A stretch of 20,586 nt of DNA from SURF-32 sp964648365 (GCA_964648365.1 CAZYLK010000103.1:1-20586), one strand, 5' to 3'; positions 5,378 through 14,060 are shown, counted from the stretch's first letter. The notes: generated by a model from the sequence alone, not told the origin. Program-made: numbers and translations.

Positions 5378-7514
5378 CCACGCCGCGCGCGACGCCCGGC
5401 AGTACGCCCGGCGGCGTCGCGGCCGGCGAAACCCAGATCGAGTTGTTCGACGCGCGCGTGGCGGAATAGCCGTCGATGCCAGCCAGATCCAGGAACAGGC
5501 CCATGCCCTGCATCACCTTCCGGATGCCGTCGGCGCCGTCCGGTGTCACGTAGCCCAGCGCGCTGGCAGCCTCCCTTTCAAGGATGTAGCTGTCGTTGCC
5601 CGCGGCGTCGACAAACAGGCCGATGCCGGCGGCGTTGCCTGCGCCCAGGCTGAGCGTGCCGGCGCGGTAGCGATCGTTGCCGGCCAGGTCGAAGAGGCCT
5701 CCCACGGACAGATCGTGTCCGGCGCCCTGGCTCATGTTCATCGTGCCGGTGTAGCTGTCGTCGCCGTCGGTATCGATGAGTGTGCCGGCCGCGAAGTGCG
5801 CGGCCGCGCCCTGCACGTACCACTGGCCGGTGTAGATGTCGCTGCCGCCCAGATCGACCAACATGCCCGTGCCGAACCAGTAGCCGACGCCCTGGCCAAA
5901 GACGGCGCAGGAATAGATGTCGTTGCCCGCCTCGTCCATCAGCAGCCCGACGCCGCCCGCGACGCTCAGGCCCTGCATGTAGTCGCCGCGCCAGCCCGAG
6001 GCGGCGCCCTGCGCCAGCGAGACGTTGTGCTTGTCCGATTGGGGCGATGGGAACGTGATTTCAACGTCGTTGGCGTTGTAGCGATCGCTGCCCTCGCGAT
6101 CGACGAGCGCGGCGGCACCCGCCGGGCCGCCGAAGCCCTGTCCCTCGTTGTAGATTTCGTAACGATCACGTCCGGCGACGTCGATGAGCAGCGCCGTTCC
6201 CGCGACCGCGTGGGCCTGGGCTTTCTCGATCGCGGTGTATTCGTCGTCGCCGGCGAAGTCATAGAGCAGGCCGACGCCGAAGATCGCATCCGCCAGTCCG
6301 TTGCGCTGAATTTTGTACGAGTCCTTGCCGGCGAAATCGAACAACATGCCGATGCCTGCGTGCCCGGCGCCGAAGCCGCCCTGCACCGGATCGTCGCTGA
6401 CGTACTTATCATCGCCGTCCAGGTCGATGGCCACCGACACGCGCTGCAGCGGCGCCGAGTTGGCGGCCAGTCGCGCGTAGACGTCGTCGCCTTTCCAGTC
6501 GATGAGCAGAAACGGCGCCATCGTCTCGCCCTTGAGCTGATGCTCCGATCCGATGGAGATCAGGCCGAGCGGCGTCTGCAGCACCAGCGACCAGCGGGAC
6601 GGGTCCGGCGTTGGTTCGTCGACGATCTCGGTCGATGCGTTCATCGTGCCTGAGTCGATCGGCTCCTTTTCGCCGGTGCGTCCGTCGGAGGCGCCGAACT
6701 TGCTTCCGCCTTCACGGGCCGCCATTTCCGACTTGACGTAGGGCGCGACGAACTCATCCACGGCAAACGCAATTTCCTGCGCTCCGACCAGCGGCAGCGC
6801 GTGGTCGAAGCTGCTGATCGCCGCGGCCGAGCGGCTCATCTCGAGGAACTGGATCTGCGTCGGGCGGTCATCATCTTTCTGGGCTTTCGCGCCGGACTTG
6901 CGCTCGCGGGCGAGAATCTCGGCCCAGACCGAAGCGTCATACGGGCTGCAAGCGTAGTTGGTCCACTCGTGGGCGTCGCACATGGCGTGAAGCAGCACGG
7001 CCAGGCGCGTCTGCTCGTCCGCGGTGGCGTTGGCCAGTTGTTGCGTGACGCGCGCGCGATGATCCGGCAGCAGCTCGGCGCCGCCGAGCAGGAACACGCG
7101 GGCCAGCGCTCCGAGTACCGGCTGCTCGACGCGGGACAACCGCCGCTGCTGCTCCAGCGGGTCGCCCACCAGTCCTCTGCGTACGACTCTGCCGTTCCAT
7201 CGCGACAGTTGCGCCATGGCGTCGACACAATCGCCGGGCCACACCACGTCGAACGACGCCTTGACGTACGACGCCAGCATCGGGGCTTTGAGCGGCGAGG
7301 CGAAGAGCCAGTCGACCAGCGGCGTCCGCCGCGCGTTGCTGTCAAAGAGGCCCAGATCCTCCGGCGAGAGCCGAATCGTTGCCGGCTCCACGCCGCCCTT
7401 GAGCAGTGCCGCGGCGATGGTGGGTTCGGCGGCGACCACGGTCGCTGCATCGCCGGGGCCGTCGAAGGACGGCATCAGGAGTACGACCGACAGCGTGGCG
7501 TGTATCAGCAGCAT
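5364..7514 (-). CDS. Large exported protein with about twelve D-x-x-G-x-D-x-Y repeats
   Basis: 716 residues. A short hydrophobic N-terminus (MLLIHATLSVVLLMPSF) suggests export. Residues 1-330 match nothing I know. From about 333 to 685 there are roughly twelve units of the form G-(L/M)-L-hydrophobic-D-x-x-G-x-D-x-Y, for example GMLFDFAGKDSY, GLLYDFAGDDEY, GLLMDEAGNDIY, GMLVDLGGSDIY and GLFVDAAGNDSY, often followed by QGxG. Spacing is about 20-30 residues. Such Asp/Gly-rich units suggest a calcium-binding beta-solenoid resembling RTX in general style but with a different consensus; this is inference. Start ATG at 7514 has GGGTGAG upstream. The downstream membrane-protein gene overlaps its 3' end by 14 bases, so the two are likely made together. 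It is divergent from the cytochrome gene. Confidence 0.8.
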   Translation of the reverse strand: MLLIHATLSVVLLMPSFDGPGDAATVVAAEPTIAAALLKGGVEPATIRLSPEDLGLFDSNARRTPLVDWLFASPLKAPMLASYVKASFDVVWPGDCVDAMAQLSRWNGRVVRRGLVGDPLEQQRRLSRVEQPVLGALARVFLLGGAELLPDHRARVTQQLANATADEQTRLAVLLHAMCDAHEWTNYACSPYDASVWAEILARERKSGAKAQKDDDRPTQIQFLEMSRSAAAISSFDHALPLVGAQEIAFAVDEFVAPYVKSEMAAREGGSKFGASDGRTGEKEPIDSGTMNASTEIVDEPTPDPSRWSLVLQTPLGLISIGSEHQLKGETMAPFLLIDWKGDDVYARLAANSAPLQRVSVAIDLDGDDKYVSDDPVQGGFGAGHAGIGMLFDFAGKDSYKIQRNGLADAIFGVGLLYDFAGDDEYTAIEKAQAHAVAGTALLIDVAGRDRYEIYNEGQGFGGPAGAAALVDREGSDRYNANDVEITFPSPQSDKHNVSLAQGAASGWRGDYMQGLSVAGGVGLLMDEAGNDIYSCAVFGQGVGYWFGTGMLVDLGGSDIYTGQWYVQGAAAHFAAGTLIDTDGDDSYTGTMNMSQGAGHDLSVGGLFDLAGNDRYRAGTLSLGAGNAAGIGLFVDAAGNDSYILEREAASALGYVTPDGADGIRKVMQGMGLFLDLAGIDGYSATRASNNSIWVSPAATPPGVLPGVARGVDVSP

Positions 7515-7546
7515 GGCATCTCACCCGTGAAATTAACTCAGTCGCC

Positions 7547-7560
7547 CGGTGCGCGCACCG
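7547..7560. promoter_or_regulatory. Perfect 14-base palindrome between divergent genes
   Basis: CGGTGCG/CGCACCG with no spacer, in the 122-base gap between the repeat-protein gene (minus) and the cytochrome gene (plus). Possible operator; no regulator gene is adjacent. Confidence 0.35.
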
Positions 7561-7619
7561 TTGCCCGGGAAACCAGGGAGTGTAACATCGGCGTCACGGG
7601 ATAAAAGCGCTTCGGCGGC

Positions 7620-7632
7620 GCAACAATGTTGC
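7620..7632. promoter_or_regulatory. 13-base palindrome at the cytochrome ribosome site
   Basis: GCAACA-A-TGTTGC ends four bases before the cytochrome ATG, where a Shine-Dalgarno sequence would be expected and none is seen. It could be an operator or a small hairpin affecting initiation. Confidence 0.35.
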
Positions 7633-7636
7633 AGGC

Positions 7637-9652
7637 ATGGAAAACAGCACGCCAGGCTGGTTCGAACGCCGCACGGGGCTGGCCGCCGCGCTGCGCGACC
7701 TGCGGTGTCCGCGTGTACGCCTCCGGCCGCGCTGGCGATTGATCTGGTTCCACACCGCGCTGCTGCTGTTCGTCGTTCAGGGCGCGACGGGCCTGGCGAT
7801 GATGACCACGTACAGTCCGGCCACGTCGGCCGCGTGGGGCAGTGTCTGGCACATCCAGACGCAGATATCGCTCGGGTGGCTGGTCCGCGGCGTCCATCAC
7901 TTCGGGTCGCAGGCGCTGGTGGTCGTGCTGGCCGTCCACGTCTTGCAGACGATCTGGTTCGCCGCCTATCGCGCGCCGTGGGAGGTGGCGTGGTGGGCGT
8001 CGCTGGCGATGCTGCTGCTCGTCGCGTCTTCGTGCGTGACGGGGTGGCTGCTGCCCTGGGACGAGCGCGGATACTGGGCGGTCCAGGTGCCGGCCAACAT
8101 TGTGGGCCTGACGCCCGGCGCCGGCCCGGCGCTCAGGCGGCTGATGCTTGGGGGAGACGACATCGGCCAGGCGACGTTGACGCGCTTCCACGCGGCGCAC
8201 GTTCTGCTGCTGCCTGTGACCTTTGCTTGCCTTGCCGCGGGTTACGCCGCGATGGGCCGGCGGCTGTCGCGGATGGCGGCGTCGCACGAGGAGGAGGCAC
8301 CGCGCCCCGATTCGTCGCCAAGTCAGCGCGGGCGAGACGCCGTCGCGTTCGCCATTGCGATCGCGGTGCTGCTGTGGCTCGCGTTTCAAGCCCGTACGAC
8401 GGGCGACGCGCTGCTGACGGCGCCTGCCGATCCGTCGCGGACCGATTATCCGGCGCGGCCCGAGTGGTACTTCCTCTTTCTGTTTCAGTGGCTGAAGCTG
8501 TTTGACGGCCTGCGGATGGAGGTCGTCGGCGCGATCATCCTGCCGGCGGCGCTGGCGCTGTTGCTTGTGGTGCTGCCGTTCCTCGACCGAGCGGCGCCGT
8601 CGCCGCCTCTGAATGATGCTTCACGGTTGGCGAGCGGAAACCCGCGAACGCTTCGACCTCGTCGCGGTCCGGGTCGCGTGATCGCCGTTGCGCTTGCGTC
8701 AGCGTATTGCATGTTGCTGCTGGCGGCCCTGCGGGAGGATCGGCGACCGGAGACGAGTGACGTGGCGGCCGCGGAGGCCGTGCTCGCACGGGGCGGCAAA
8801 CTCTCGCCGGCACAGCGGCGCATCCTGCGCGCGGGCGATCTGCACGCGCAGAGAAAGCGTGCGTCAGCGCTGGCTGATCGAGCCTTGAAACTGGCCGCCG
8901 GTCAGGGAATCCCGCCGGACGGCGCGATGACGTTGCTCGCGCGCGATCCGATGACGCAGGGGCCGCGCCTGTTCGCGCAGCACTGCGCGAGTTGTCACCG
9001 ATTCGACGGGCACGACGGGCTGGGGAAGATCCCCGTCGAACCGGCGGTCTCGTCCGACCTGGGCGGTTTCGGCGGGCAGGCGTGGATCCGTGGCCTGCTC
9101 CGTGATCCCGCCGATCCGCATTACTTCGGGCTGATGATCAACGAAGACGGCGCCCCCGCGCACACGCGGATGATCGAGTGGCGCGCCGACATCGACGAGG
9201 ACACCGTGGGGCGGGAGGCGCAGGCGGAACTGGAACGGAAGCTCGACGCCGTGGCCGCGTACCTGGCGGCGGAGGGACGTCGGCCGGGTCTGGGCGCGAC
9301 GCTGGATGAGGCGGTCGAGGCTGTAGCGAATTCAGCCATTGATGCCGCGGCGGCCTCGGCCGATTCCGTCATCCGTGCGGGGCGGGCGTTCTTTCTCGAC
9401 GAGTGCAACGAGTGCCATTCGTATCAGGGGCAACGCAGCGGAACGCGGCACGCGCCGGAGATGTTCGGGTACGGCGGCGTCGAGTGGCTCCGGCGTATGA
9501 TCGCGCACCCGGCCGACGACGCGCTCTATCGCAGCACCGGCCGCGAACCGGCGCTGATGCCCAGCTTCCGGGAACGACTTACGGACGATCAGATACACCT
9601 CCTGGCAGCGTGGCTCGCGGACGACCCGATGCAATCGGACCCGCAAGAATGA
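7637..9652 (+). CDS. Cytochrome b fused to two cytochrome c domains
   Basis: 671 residues: a b/b6-type cytochrome with its C-terminal (subunit IV-like) part and a di-heme c tail, so one chain could carry electrons from a quinol site to c hemes in a bc/b6f-type complex. Visible: transmembrane helices from about 35 on; GWLVRGVHHFG with heme ligand H87 and AVHVLQT with H101; GWLLPWDERGYWA; RFHAAHV with H188; the Qo motif PEWY (275-278); c-heme sites CASCH (450-454) and CNECH (590-594) with a likely Met ligand in ALMPSF. The fourth b-heme ligand, expected 15 residues after H188, is Y203 (codon TAC at 8243-8245). No Rieske gene is adjacent, although such fusions usually sit beside one. The next gene starts 18 bases downstream. 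Confidence 0.9.
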   Translation: MENSTPGWFERRTGLAAALRDLRCPRVRLRPRWRLIWFHTALLLFVVQGATGLAMMTTYSPATSAAWGSVWHIQTQISLGWLVRGVHHFGSQALVVVLAVHVLQTIWFAAYRAPWEVAWWASLAMLLLVASSCVTGWLLPWDERGYWAVQVPANIVGLTPGAGPALRRLMLGGDDIGQATLTRFHAAHVLLLPVTFACLAAGYAAMGRRLSRMAASHEEEAPRPDSSPSQRGRDAVAFAIAIAVLLWLAFQARTTGDALLTAPADPSRTDYPARPEWYFLFLFQWLKLFDGLRMEVVGAIILPAALALLLVVLPFLDRAAPSPPLNDASRLASGNPRTLRPRRGPGRVIAVALASAYCMLLLAALREDRRPETSDVAAAEAVLARGGKLSPAQRRILRAGDLHAQRKRASALADRALKLAAGQGIPPDGAMTLLARDPMTQGPRLFAQHCASCHRFDGHDGLGKIPVEPAVSSDLGGFGGQAWIRGLLRDPADPHYFGLMINEDGAPAHTRMIEWRADIDEDTVGREAQAELERKLDAVAAYLAAEGRRPGLGATLDEAVEAVANSAIDAAAASADSVIRAGRAFFLDECNECHSYQGQRSGTRHAPEMFGYGGVEWLRRMIAHPADDALYRSTGREPALMPSFRERLTDDQIHLLAAWLADDPMQSDPQE

Positions 9653-9670
9653 AAGGGCGAGGCTCATGTG

Positions 9671-11512
9671 ATGGCTGACCCGGCTGATCCGGCTGTACCC
9701 GTGAACACCAGCGTCGATGGCGCGGACAGAGCCTGCGTCGCGGGCGTGATCGCTCTGTCGCTGCTCGTCGCGGTGACGTTTGCGCCGTCGCTCAGCGCCG
9801 GTTTTGTCTGGGACGACGAAACCAACGTCACGGACAACCCGACCCTGAAGACGTGGGACGGGCTGATCGCCATCTGGTGCGCACCCGGGGCGACGCAGCA
9901 GTACTACCCGCTGACGCACACGTCGTTCTGGATCGAATGCCGTCTGTGGGGCTTGGCGCCGGTCGGCTATCACCTGACGAATCTGGTGCTACATGCCATG
10001 AACGCCGTGCTGCTGTGGCGGCTGCTGGCGGGGCTGGGCGTGCCGGGCGCGTTTACGATCGCGGCGATCTTCGCGGTTCATCCGCTTCAGGTGGAGACCG
10101 TCGTCTACGTCACGGAGCGGAAGAATCTGCTGTCCGCGTTGCTTTGCCTCCTCGCGACGCGCCGTTACCTGGCCTTCGACCGGACGCAGGCCCGGCGGGA
10201 TTACCTGTGGGCGGCGGCGCTCTTTTTCGGCGCGCTGCTCAGCAAGACGGTCATCGGTCCTTGGCCGCTGGTGATGGCGCTGCTCCTGTGGTTTCGCGGC
10301 CGGCTCGATGGCATTCAAGTCAAACGGCTGGCGGCGCTGATGGGGATGGCGGTTCCGCTGTGTGTTGTGACGGCCTGGCTGGAGGTTCACCATGTCGGCA
10401 GCATCGGCGCGGCATGGGAACTGACGCTGGCGGAGCGCGTGATCATCGCCGGCAGGGCATTGTGGTTCTATGCGGCGAAAACGGTCTGGCCCGACCCGCT
10501 CATGCTGATCTACCCACGATGGGTCATCGATGCCGCGTCACTGGTGCAGTACGCGCCGGCGGCGCTGGCGGCGGCCGTTCCGCTGGTCGCGTGGGGCCTG
10601 CGCCACCGGCTTGGACGAGGTCTGCTGGTCGCGTCGGCCGGCTTCGGGCTGATGCTCTCGCCGATACTCGGCTTTTTCGACGTCTACTACATGCGGTATT
10701 CGTTCGTCCGCGACCATTTTCAATACCTGGCCGGAATCTTCCTCATCGCGGTGATTGTGGCCGCCGTGCATCGCCTCGGTTCCGTCTCACGCGTGTCCGC
10801 GACATGGCCACGGCGCATCGCCGGCGCCGCGGCCGTCACGGTGCTCGCATTCGTCAGCTTCAACCGTGCCGGCGTCTACCACGACGCCGAGACGCTCTGG
10901 CGCGACACGATCGCGCAGAACCCTTCTGCCTGGGTCGCGCATCACAATCTCGGCGCGGCGCTATTTAAGGCCGGGCGCTACGCCGAGGCGAAGTCGGCGC
11001 TCGAGGAGTCCCTGCGGCTTGAGCCTGACCAGGCCAAGGCGTATCACAACCTGGGGATGATCGCCCTTGAAGAAGGCGACCCGGACGCGGCGGAGCGAGA
11101 CTTCGGGCGTGCTTTCAGTCTCGATTCGCGGCTCGCCAAGGCGGCGTACAATCAGGGCGTGATCCGGCAGAAGCGCGGGGACGCCGAGGGCGCCTTGGAA
11201 GCGTTTCTCGCGGCGGCGGAGTCCGACCCGAGCCTGTGGGATGCTCAGTTCAACGCGGCGGTCCTGCTCGAAGGATCGGGGCAGGCCGAGGCGGCTATCG
11301 AGCGCTACCGGCTGGCCATCGCGGCCTCGCCCGCGTTCGCCGGTGCTCACTACAACCTGGCGCTCGCGCTGTACCAGGCGGGCCGCTTTTCGGAGGCGTG
11401 GCCGCACGTCCACGCGGCCGAGCGCCTTGGCCTGCCTCTTCCTCCGGATTTCGTCGCGGCGCTGGAACGAGCGTCGTCTTCCAACGCCCGGCCATCGTCG
11501 CTGCGGCCGTAG
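9671..11512 (+). CDS. TMTC-like membrane glycosyltransferase (GT-C) with C-terminal TPRs
   Basis: 613 residues. The N-terminal two-thirds is a multi-helix membrane protein with the signature of the TMTC/PMT-like GT-C superfamily: the luminal DD motif in GFVWDDETNV (residues 48-49), YYPLTHTSFWIE, GYHLTNLVLHA, HPLQVETVVYVTERKNLLS and DHFQYLAG. After the last helix come about five TPR units (roughly 420-600), for example AWVAHHNLGAALFKAGRYAEA and AKAYHNLGMIALEEGDPDAA. Eukaryotic TMTCs transfer mannose from a lipid-linked donor to Ser/Thr; bacterial members are common in planctomycetes and mostly uncharacterised, so a protein O-glycosyltransferase role is inferred. ATG 9671 is preferred to GTG 9668 because GCGAGG lies upstream. 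The 18-base gap from the cytochrome gene suggests one transcript. Confidence 0.88.
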   Translation: MADPADPAVPVNTSVDGADRACVAGVIALSLLVAVTFAPSLSAGFVWDDETNVTDNPTLKTWDGLIAIWCAPGATQQYYPLTHTSFWIECRLWGLAPVGYHLTNLVLHAMNAVLLWRLLAGLGVPGAFTIAAIFAVHPLQVETVVYVTERKNLLSALLCLLATRRYLAFDRTQARRDYLWAAALFFGALLSKTVIGPWPLVMALLLWFRGRLDGIQVKRLAALMGMAVPLCVVTAWLEVHHVGSIGAAWELTLAERVIIAGRALWFYAAKTVWPDPLMLIYPRWVIDAASLVQYAPAALAAAVPLVAWGLRHRLGRGLLVASAGFGLMLSPILGFFDVYYMRYSFVRDHFQYLAGIFLIAVIVAAVHRLGSVSRVSATWPRRIAGAAAVTVLAFVSFNRAGVYHDAETLWRDTIAQNPSAWVAHHNLGAALFKAGRYAEAKSALEESLRLEPDQAKAYHNLGMIALEEGDPDAAERDFGRAFSLDSRLAKAAYNQGVIRQKRGDAEGALEAFLAAAESDPSLWDAQFNAAVLLEGSGQAEAAIERYRLAIAASPAFAGAHYNLALALYQAGRFSEAWPHVHAAERLGLPLPPDFVAALERASSSNARPSSLRP

Positions 11513-11619
11513 GTTGAGCGCCGGCAGGGGCGGGCGGCGCAGGGGAGGGTCGCAACGACGCCCGCTCTGGGCTATCCTCCGACACGGGATGTGGGATGCG
11601 GTATCCCGTCGGAGAAGCG

Positions 11620-12822
11620 ATGACGCGACGCGCGGTAATTATCGGAGCGGTTCGAACGCCCGTGGGTCGATACGGCGGTGCGCTGGCGGGGGTCCGCCCG
11701 GACGATCTGGCGGCGCTGGTCATTCGAGCGGTCGTCGAGCGAACGGGCGTAGATCCCGCGGCCATCGAGGACGTCTACTTCGGCGCGGCCAACCAGGCGG
11801 GTGAGGACAACCGCAACGTCGCCCGCATGGCGGCGCTGCTGGCGGGGCTGCCGGATTCGGTGCCGGGCTGCACGGTCAATCGGCTGTGCGCGTCCGGATT
11901 GGAGGCGATCAACATCGCCGCGCGGCTGATCGAGGCTGGTCATGGCGACGTTTTCATCGCCGGCGGGGTCGAGTCGATGAGTCGGGCGCCGTTCGTGATG
12001 GCCAAAGGTGAGGAAGCGTTCGATCGCCGCGTCGAGGTGTATGACACGACGATCGGATGGCGGTTTACCAATCCGAAACTCGCGGCGAAGTACTATCCGT
12101 ACAGCATGGGCGAGACGGCGGAGAATGTCGCCCGGCGATACGAGATTTCTCGCAAGGAGCAGGACGAGTTCGCGCTTGCCAGTCAACACAAGGCAGGCGC
12201 CGCGATGACGGCCGGGCGATTCGACGACGAGATCGTGCCGGTTGAGATTCCGCAGCGCAAGGGGGATCCGATCGTGGTCCGGCAGGATGAGCATCCGCGC
12301 CCGGACACGACGATCGAGCAACTCGCCCGCTTGCGGCCGGTATTCGCGAAGGACGACAAGGGGACGGTGACGGCCGGTAACTCGTCAGGGATTAACGACG
12401 GGGCGGCCGCGCTGCTGTTGGTCGAGGCGGACGCGGCGAGGAAAATGGGCCTCAAGCCGCTGGCCACGGTCGGCGCGTCGGCCACGGCCGGCGTCGATCC
12501 GGGCTGCATGGGGCTGGGGCCGGTGCCCGCCACGCGGAAAGCGCTGCAGCGGGCGGGGCGGGCGGTCGCGGATGTTGATATAATCGAACTGAACGAAGCC
12601 TTTGCGGCCCAGTCGCTTGCGTGCATCCGCGACCTGGGTTTGGAGACGGGTCGCGTCAACGTCAACGGCGGCGCGATCGCGCTGGGACACCCGCTGGGGT
12701 GCAGCGGCGCGCGTCTGGTGACGACGCTGGTACATGAAATGCAGCGTCGTGAGGCAAGGCTGGGTCTGGCCACACTGTGCGTCGGCGTCGGACAGGGCGT
12801 TGCGACGCTGATTGAGCGATAG
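11620..12822 (+). CDS. paaJ: Beta-ketoadipyl-CoA / 3-oxo-5,6-dehydrosuberyl-CoA thiolase
   Basis: 400 residues, usual length for the thiolase family, with nucleophile Cys in NRLCASGLEA (about residue 90), GGVESMSRAPFVM, base His in GGAIALGHPLGCSGAR (about 356) and the second Cys in LCVGVGQG (about 386). The segment DTTIGWRFTNP is characteristic of the PcaF/PaaJ branch, which cleaves 3-oxoadipyl-CoA to succinyl-CoA and acetyl-CoA at the end of phenylacetate and beta-ketoadipate catabolism. Position directly before paaA favours the PaaJ role; PcaF cannot be excluded from sequence alone. ATG 11620 is chosen over 11596 because GGAG lies five bases upstream and the thiolase fold begins at once. 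It is 20 bases from paaA and probably the first gene of the cluster. Confidence 0.88.
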   Translation: MTRRAVIIGAVRTPVGRYGGALAGVRPDDLAALVIRAVVERTGVDPAAIEDVYFGAANQAGEDNRNVARMAALLAGLPDSVPGCTVNRLCASGLEAINIAARLIEAGHGDVFIAGGVESMSRAPFVMAKGEEAFDRRVEVYDTTIGWRFTNPKLAAKYYPYSMGETAENVARRYEISRKEQDEFALASQHKAGAAMTAGRFDDEIVPVEIPQRKGDPIVVRQDEHPRPDTTIEQLARLRPVFAKDDKGTVTAGNSSGINDGAAALLLVEADAARKMGLKPLATVGASATAGVDPGCMGLGPVPATRKALQRAGRAVADVDIIELNEAFAAQSLACIRDLGLETGRVNVNGGAIALGHPLGCSGARLVTTLVHEMQRREARLGLATLCVGVGQGVATLIER

Positions 12823-12842
12823 TTCGCGCGGCGGAGGTGATG

Positions 12843-13892
12843 ATGAGTGCCGGAGTGACATCCGATCAGGAATTGAAGATGGACTGGGCGATCCAGGAGG
12901 ATCCGGAGAAGGTCCAGGCGTTTCAGCAGCACATCGACGGCGGCGGGCTGGTCGAACTCGACGACTGGAAGCCGCATAACTATCGCGTCGGCATGTTGCG
13001 GATGGCCGAGCATCATGCGAATTCGGAAATCGTCGGCGCCCTGCCGGAGGGCGAGTGGATCACCCGCGCCCCCAGCCTGCGGCGCAAGACGGCGCTGATC
13101 GCCAAGGTGCAGGACGAGGTGGGGCACGGGCAGATGCTCTATCGCACGTCGCAGGATCTGGGCAAGAGCCGCGACCAGATGCTCCGCGATCTGTGTACCG
13201 GCAAGACCAAGTACCACAACGTGTTCAACTATCCGGCGCCCACCTGGGCCGACGTGGCCATGATCCAGTGGCTCGTGGACGGCGCGGCCATCATGAACCA
13301 GAAGAGCCTGGCCGAAGGCAGCTACGGGCCGTACGTTCGCACGATGAAGCGCATCAATATGGAAGAGGCGTTTCACTTCAAGAGCGGCGAAGACATGGTG
13401 CTCACACTCATGAGCGGGACGGCGCGGCAGAAAAAGATGGCCCAGGAAGCGTTCGACCGCTGGTGGGCGCCGTGCATGATGTTTTTCGGCCCGCCGGACA
13501 ACGAATCGAGCAAGACGGGGCCGTTCATGCAGTGGCGGATCAAGACGGCCACCAATGATACGCTCCGGCAGAAGTTCGTCGATCGCTTCGCCCCGGCGGC
13601 GCTGGCGATCGGGCTGAAGGTGCATGTGGCGAAGAAGACGCCGGACGGACTGGTGGCCACGCGCCCGGATGGCTCCCCGGACATGGTCGAGGACGAGAAG
13701 CTCCAGTACAACCCGAAGACCGATTGCTGGGACTTCACCCAGCCCGACTGGGACGAGTTCAAGCGCGTTGTCAGTGGCAACGGTCCGTGCAACAAGCAGC
13801 GCGTCGCGCTCCGGCGGTTTTCGTATGAGCAGGGTCAGTGGGTGCGCAAGGCGGTCATGGGTCACGTGGGCCTGCCGCCGGGGCGCAATTGA
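12843..13892 (+). CDS. paaA: Phenylacetyl-CoA 1,2-epoxidase, catalytic subunit A
   Basis: 349 residues, slightly longer than the roughly 310 of E. coli PaaA. PaaA is the di-iron subunit of the multicomponent oxygenase that epoxidises the ring of phenylacetyl-CoA. Family hallmarks are clear: GEWITRAPSLRRKTALIAKV, DEVGHGQMLYR (91-101), GYP-like YPAPTWADVAMIQWLVDGAA, and NMEEAFHFKSGED (172-184). Likely metal ligands are E62, E92, H95, one or both Glu of EEAFH and H178. Three start codons lie in a row (GTG 12837, ATG 12840, ATG 12843); the last is chosen because GGAGG ends five bases before it. A 268-base repeat-filled spacer separates it from paaB. Confidence 0.95.
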   Translation: MSAGVTSDQELKMDWAIQEDPEKVQAFQQHIDGGGLVELDDWKPHNYRVGMLRMAEHHANSEIVGALPEGEWITRAPSLRRKTALIAKVQDEVGHGQMLYRTSQDLGKSRDQMLRDLCTGKTKYHNVFNYPAPTWADVAMIQWLVDGAAIMNQKSLAEGSYGPYVRTMKRINMEEAFHFKSGEDMVLTLMSGTARQKKMAQEAFDRWWAPCMMFFGPPDNESSKTGPFMQWRIKTATNDTLRQKFVDRFAPAALAIGLKVHVAKKTPDGLVATRPDGSPDMVEDEKLQYNPKTDCWDFTQPDWDEFKRVVSGNGPCNKQRVALRRFSYEQGQWVRKAVMGHVGLPPGRN

Positions 13893-13912
13893 TGCCGACG
13901 GCTTCGCCGGCA

Positions 13913-13960
13913 GGGAGTGAGGGAGTAAGGGAGTAAGGGATTAAGGGAGTCAGGGAAGAG
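13913..13960 (+). repeat. Octamer tandem array 1
   Basis: Six 8-base units: GGGAGTGA, GGGAGTAA twice, GGGATTAA, GGGAGTCA, ending with GGGAAGAG. It is the same length (48 bases) with the same last unit as the array at 14564-14611. Confidence 0.85.
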
Positions 13961-13965
13961 GGAGA

Positions 13966-13991
13966 GCCACATGGCAGCGGGTTCATGTGGC
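13966..13991. repeat. Inverted repeat, 8-bp arms
   Basis: GCCACATG, ten-base loop, CATGTGGC. No T run follows, so it is not a standard terminator. Confidence 0.6.
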
Positions 13992-14006
13992 GCCAAGTTC
14001 ACGCGG

Positions 14007-14025
14007 CACCGGTTTGCGACCGGTG
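14007..14025. repeat. Palindromic element, ACCGGT type, copy 1
   Basis: CACCGGT-TTGCG-ACCGGTG, preceded by G. First of four related copies in this spacer. Confidence 0.8.
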
Positions 14026-14039
14026 TCATTCCGATGTGG

Positions 14040-14058
14040 CACCGGTTTCTAACCGGTG
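14040..14058. repeat. Palindromic element, ACCGGT type, copy 2
   Basis: CACCGGTT-TCT-AACCGGTG, an 8-3-8 palindrome preceded by GTGG. It has the same geometry and the same arms as the copy inside paaD at 16002-16020. Confidence 0.85.
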
Positions 14059-14060
14059 GA

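Noticed and set aside
5187..6653. A 488-codon plus-strand frame opposite the repeat protein
   Set aside because: It mirrors the regular D-x-x-G-x-D-x-Y repeat on the other strand (VDEQADA-like periodicity) and is a shadow of that repeat.
12183..13865. A 560-codon open frame on the minus strand across the thiolase and paaA
   Set aside because: It lies opposite two clearly recognised genes. Long antisense frames are expected in GC-rich coding DNA, and the product is low-complexity His/Arg-rich with no family resemblance.
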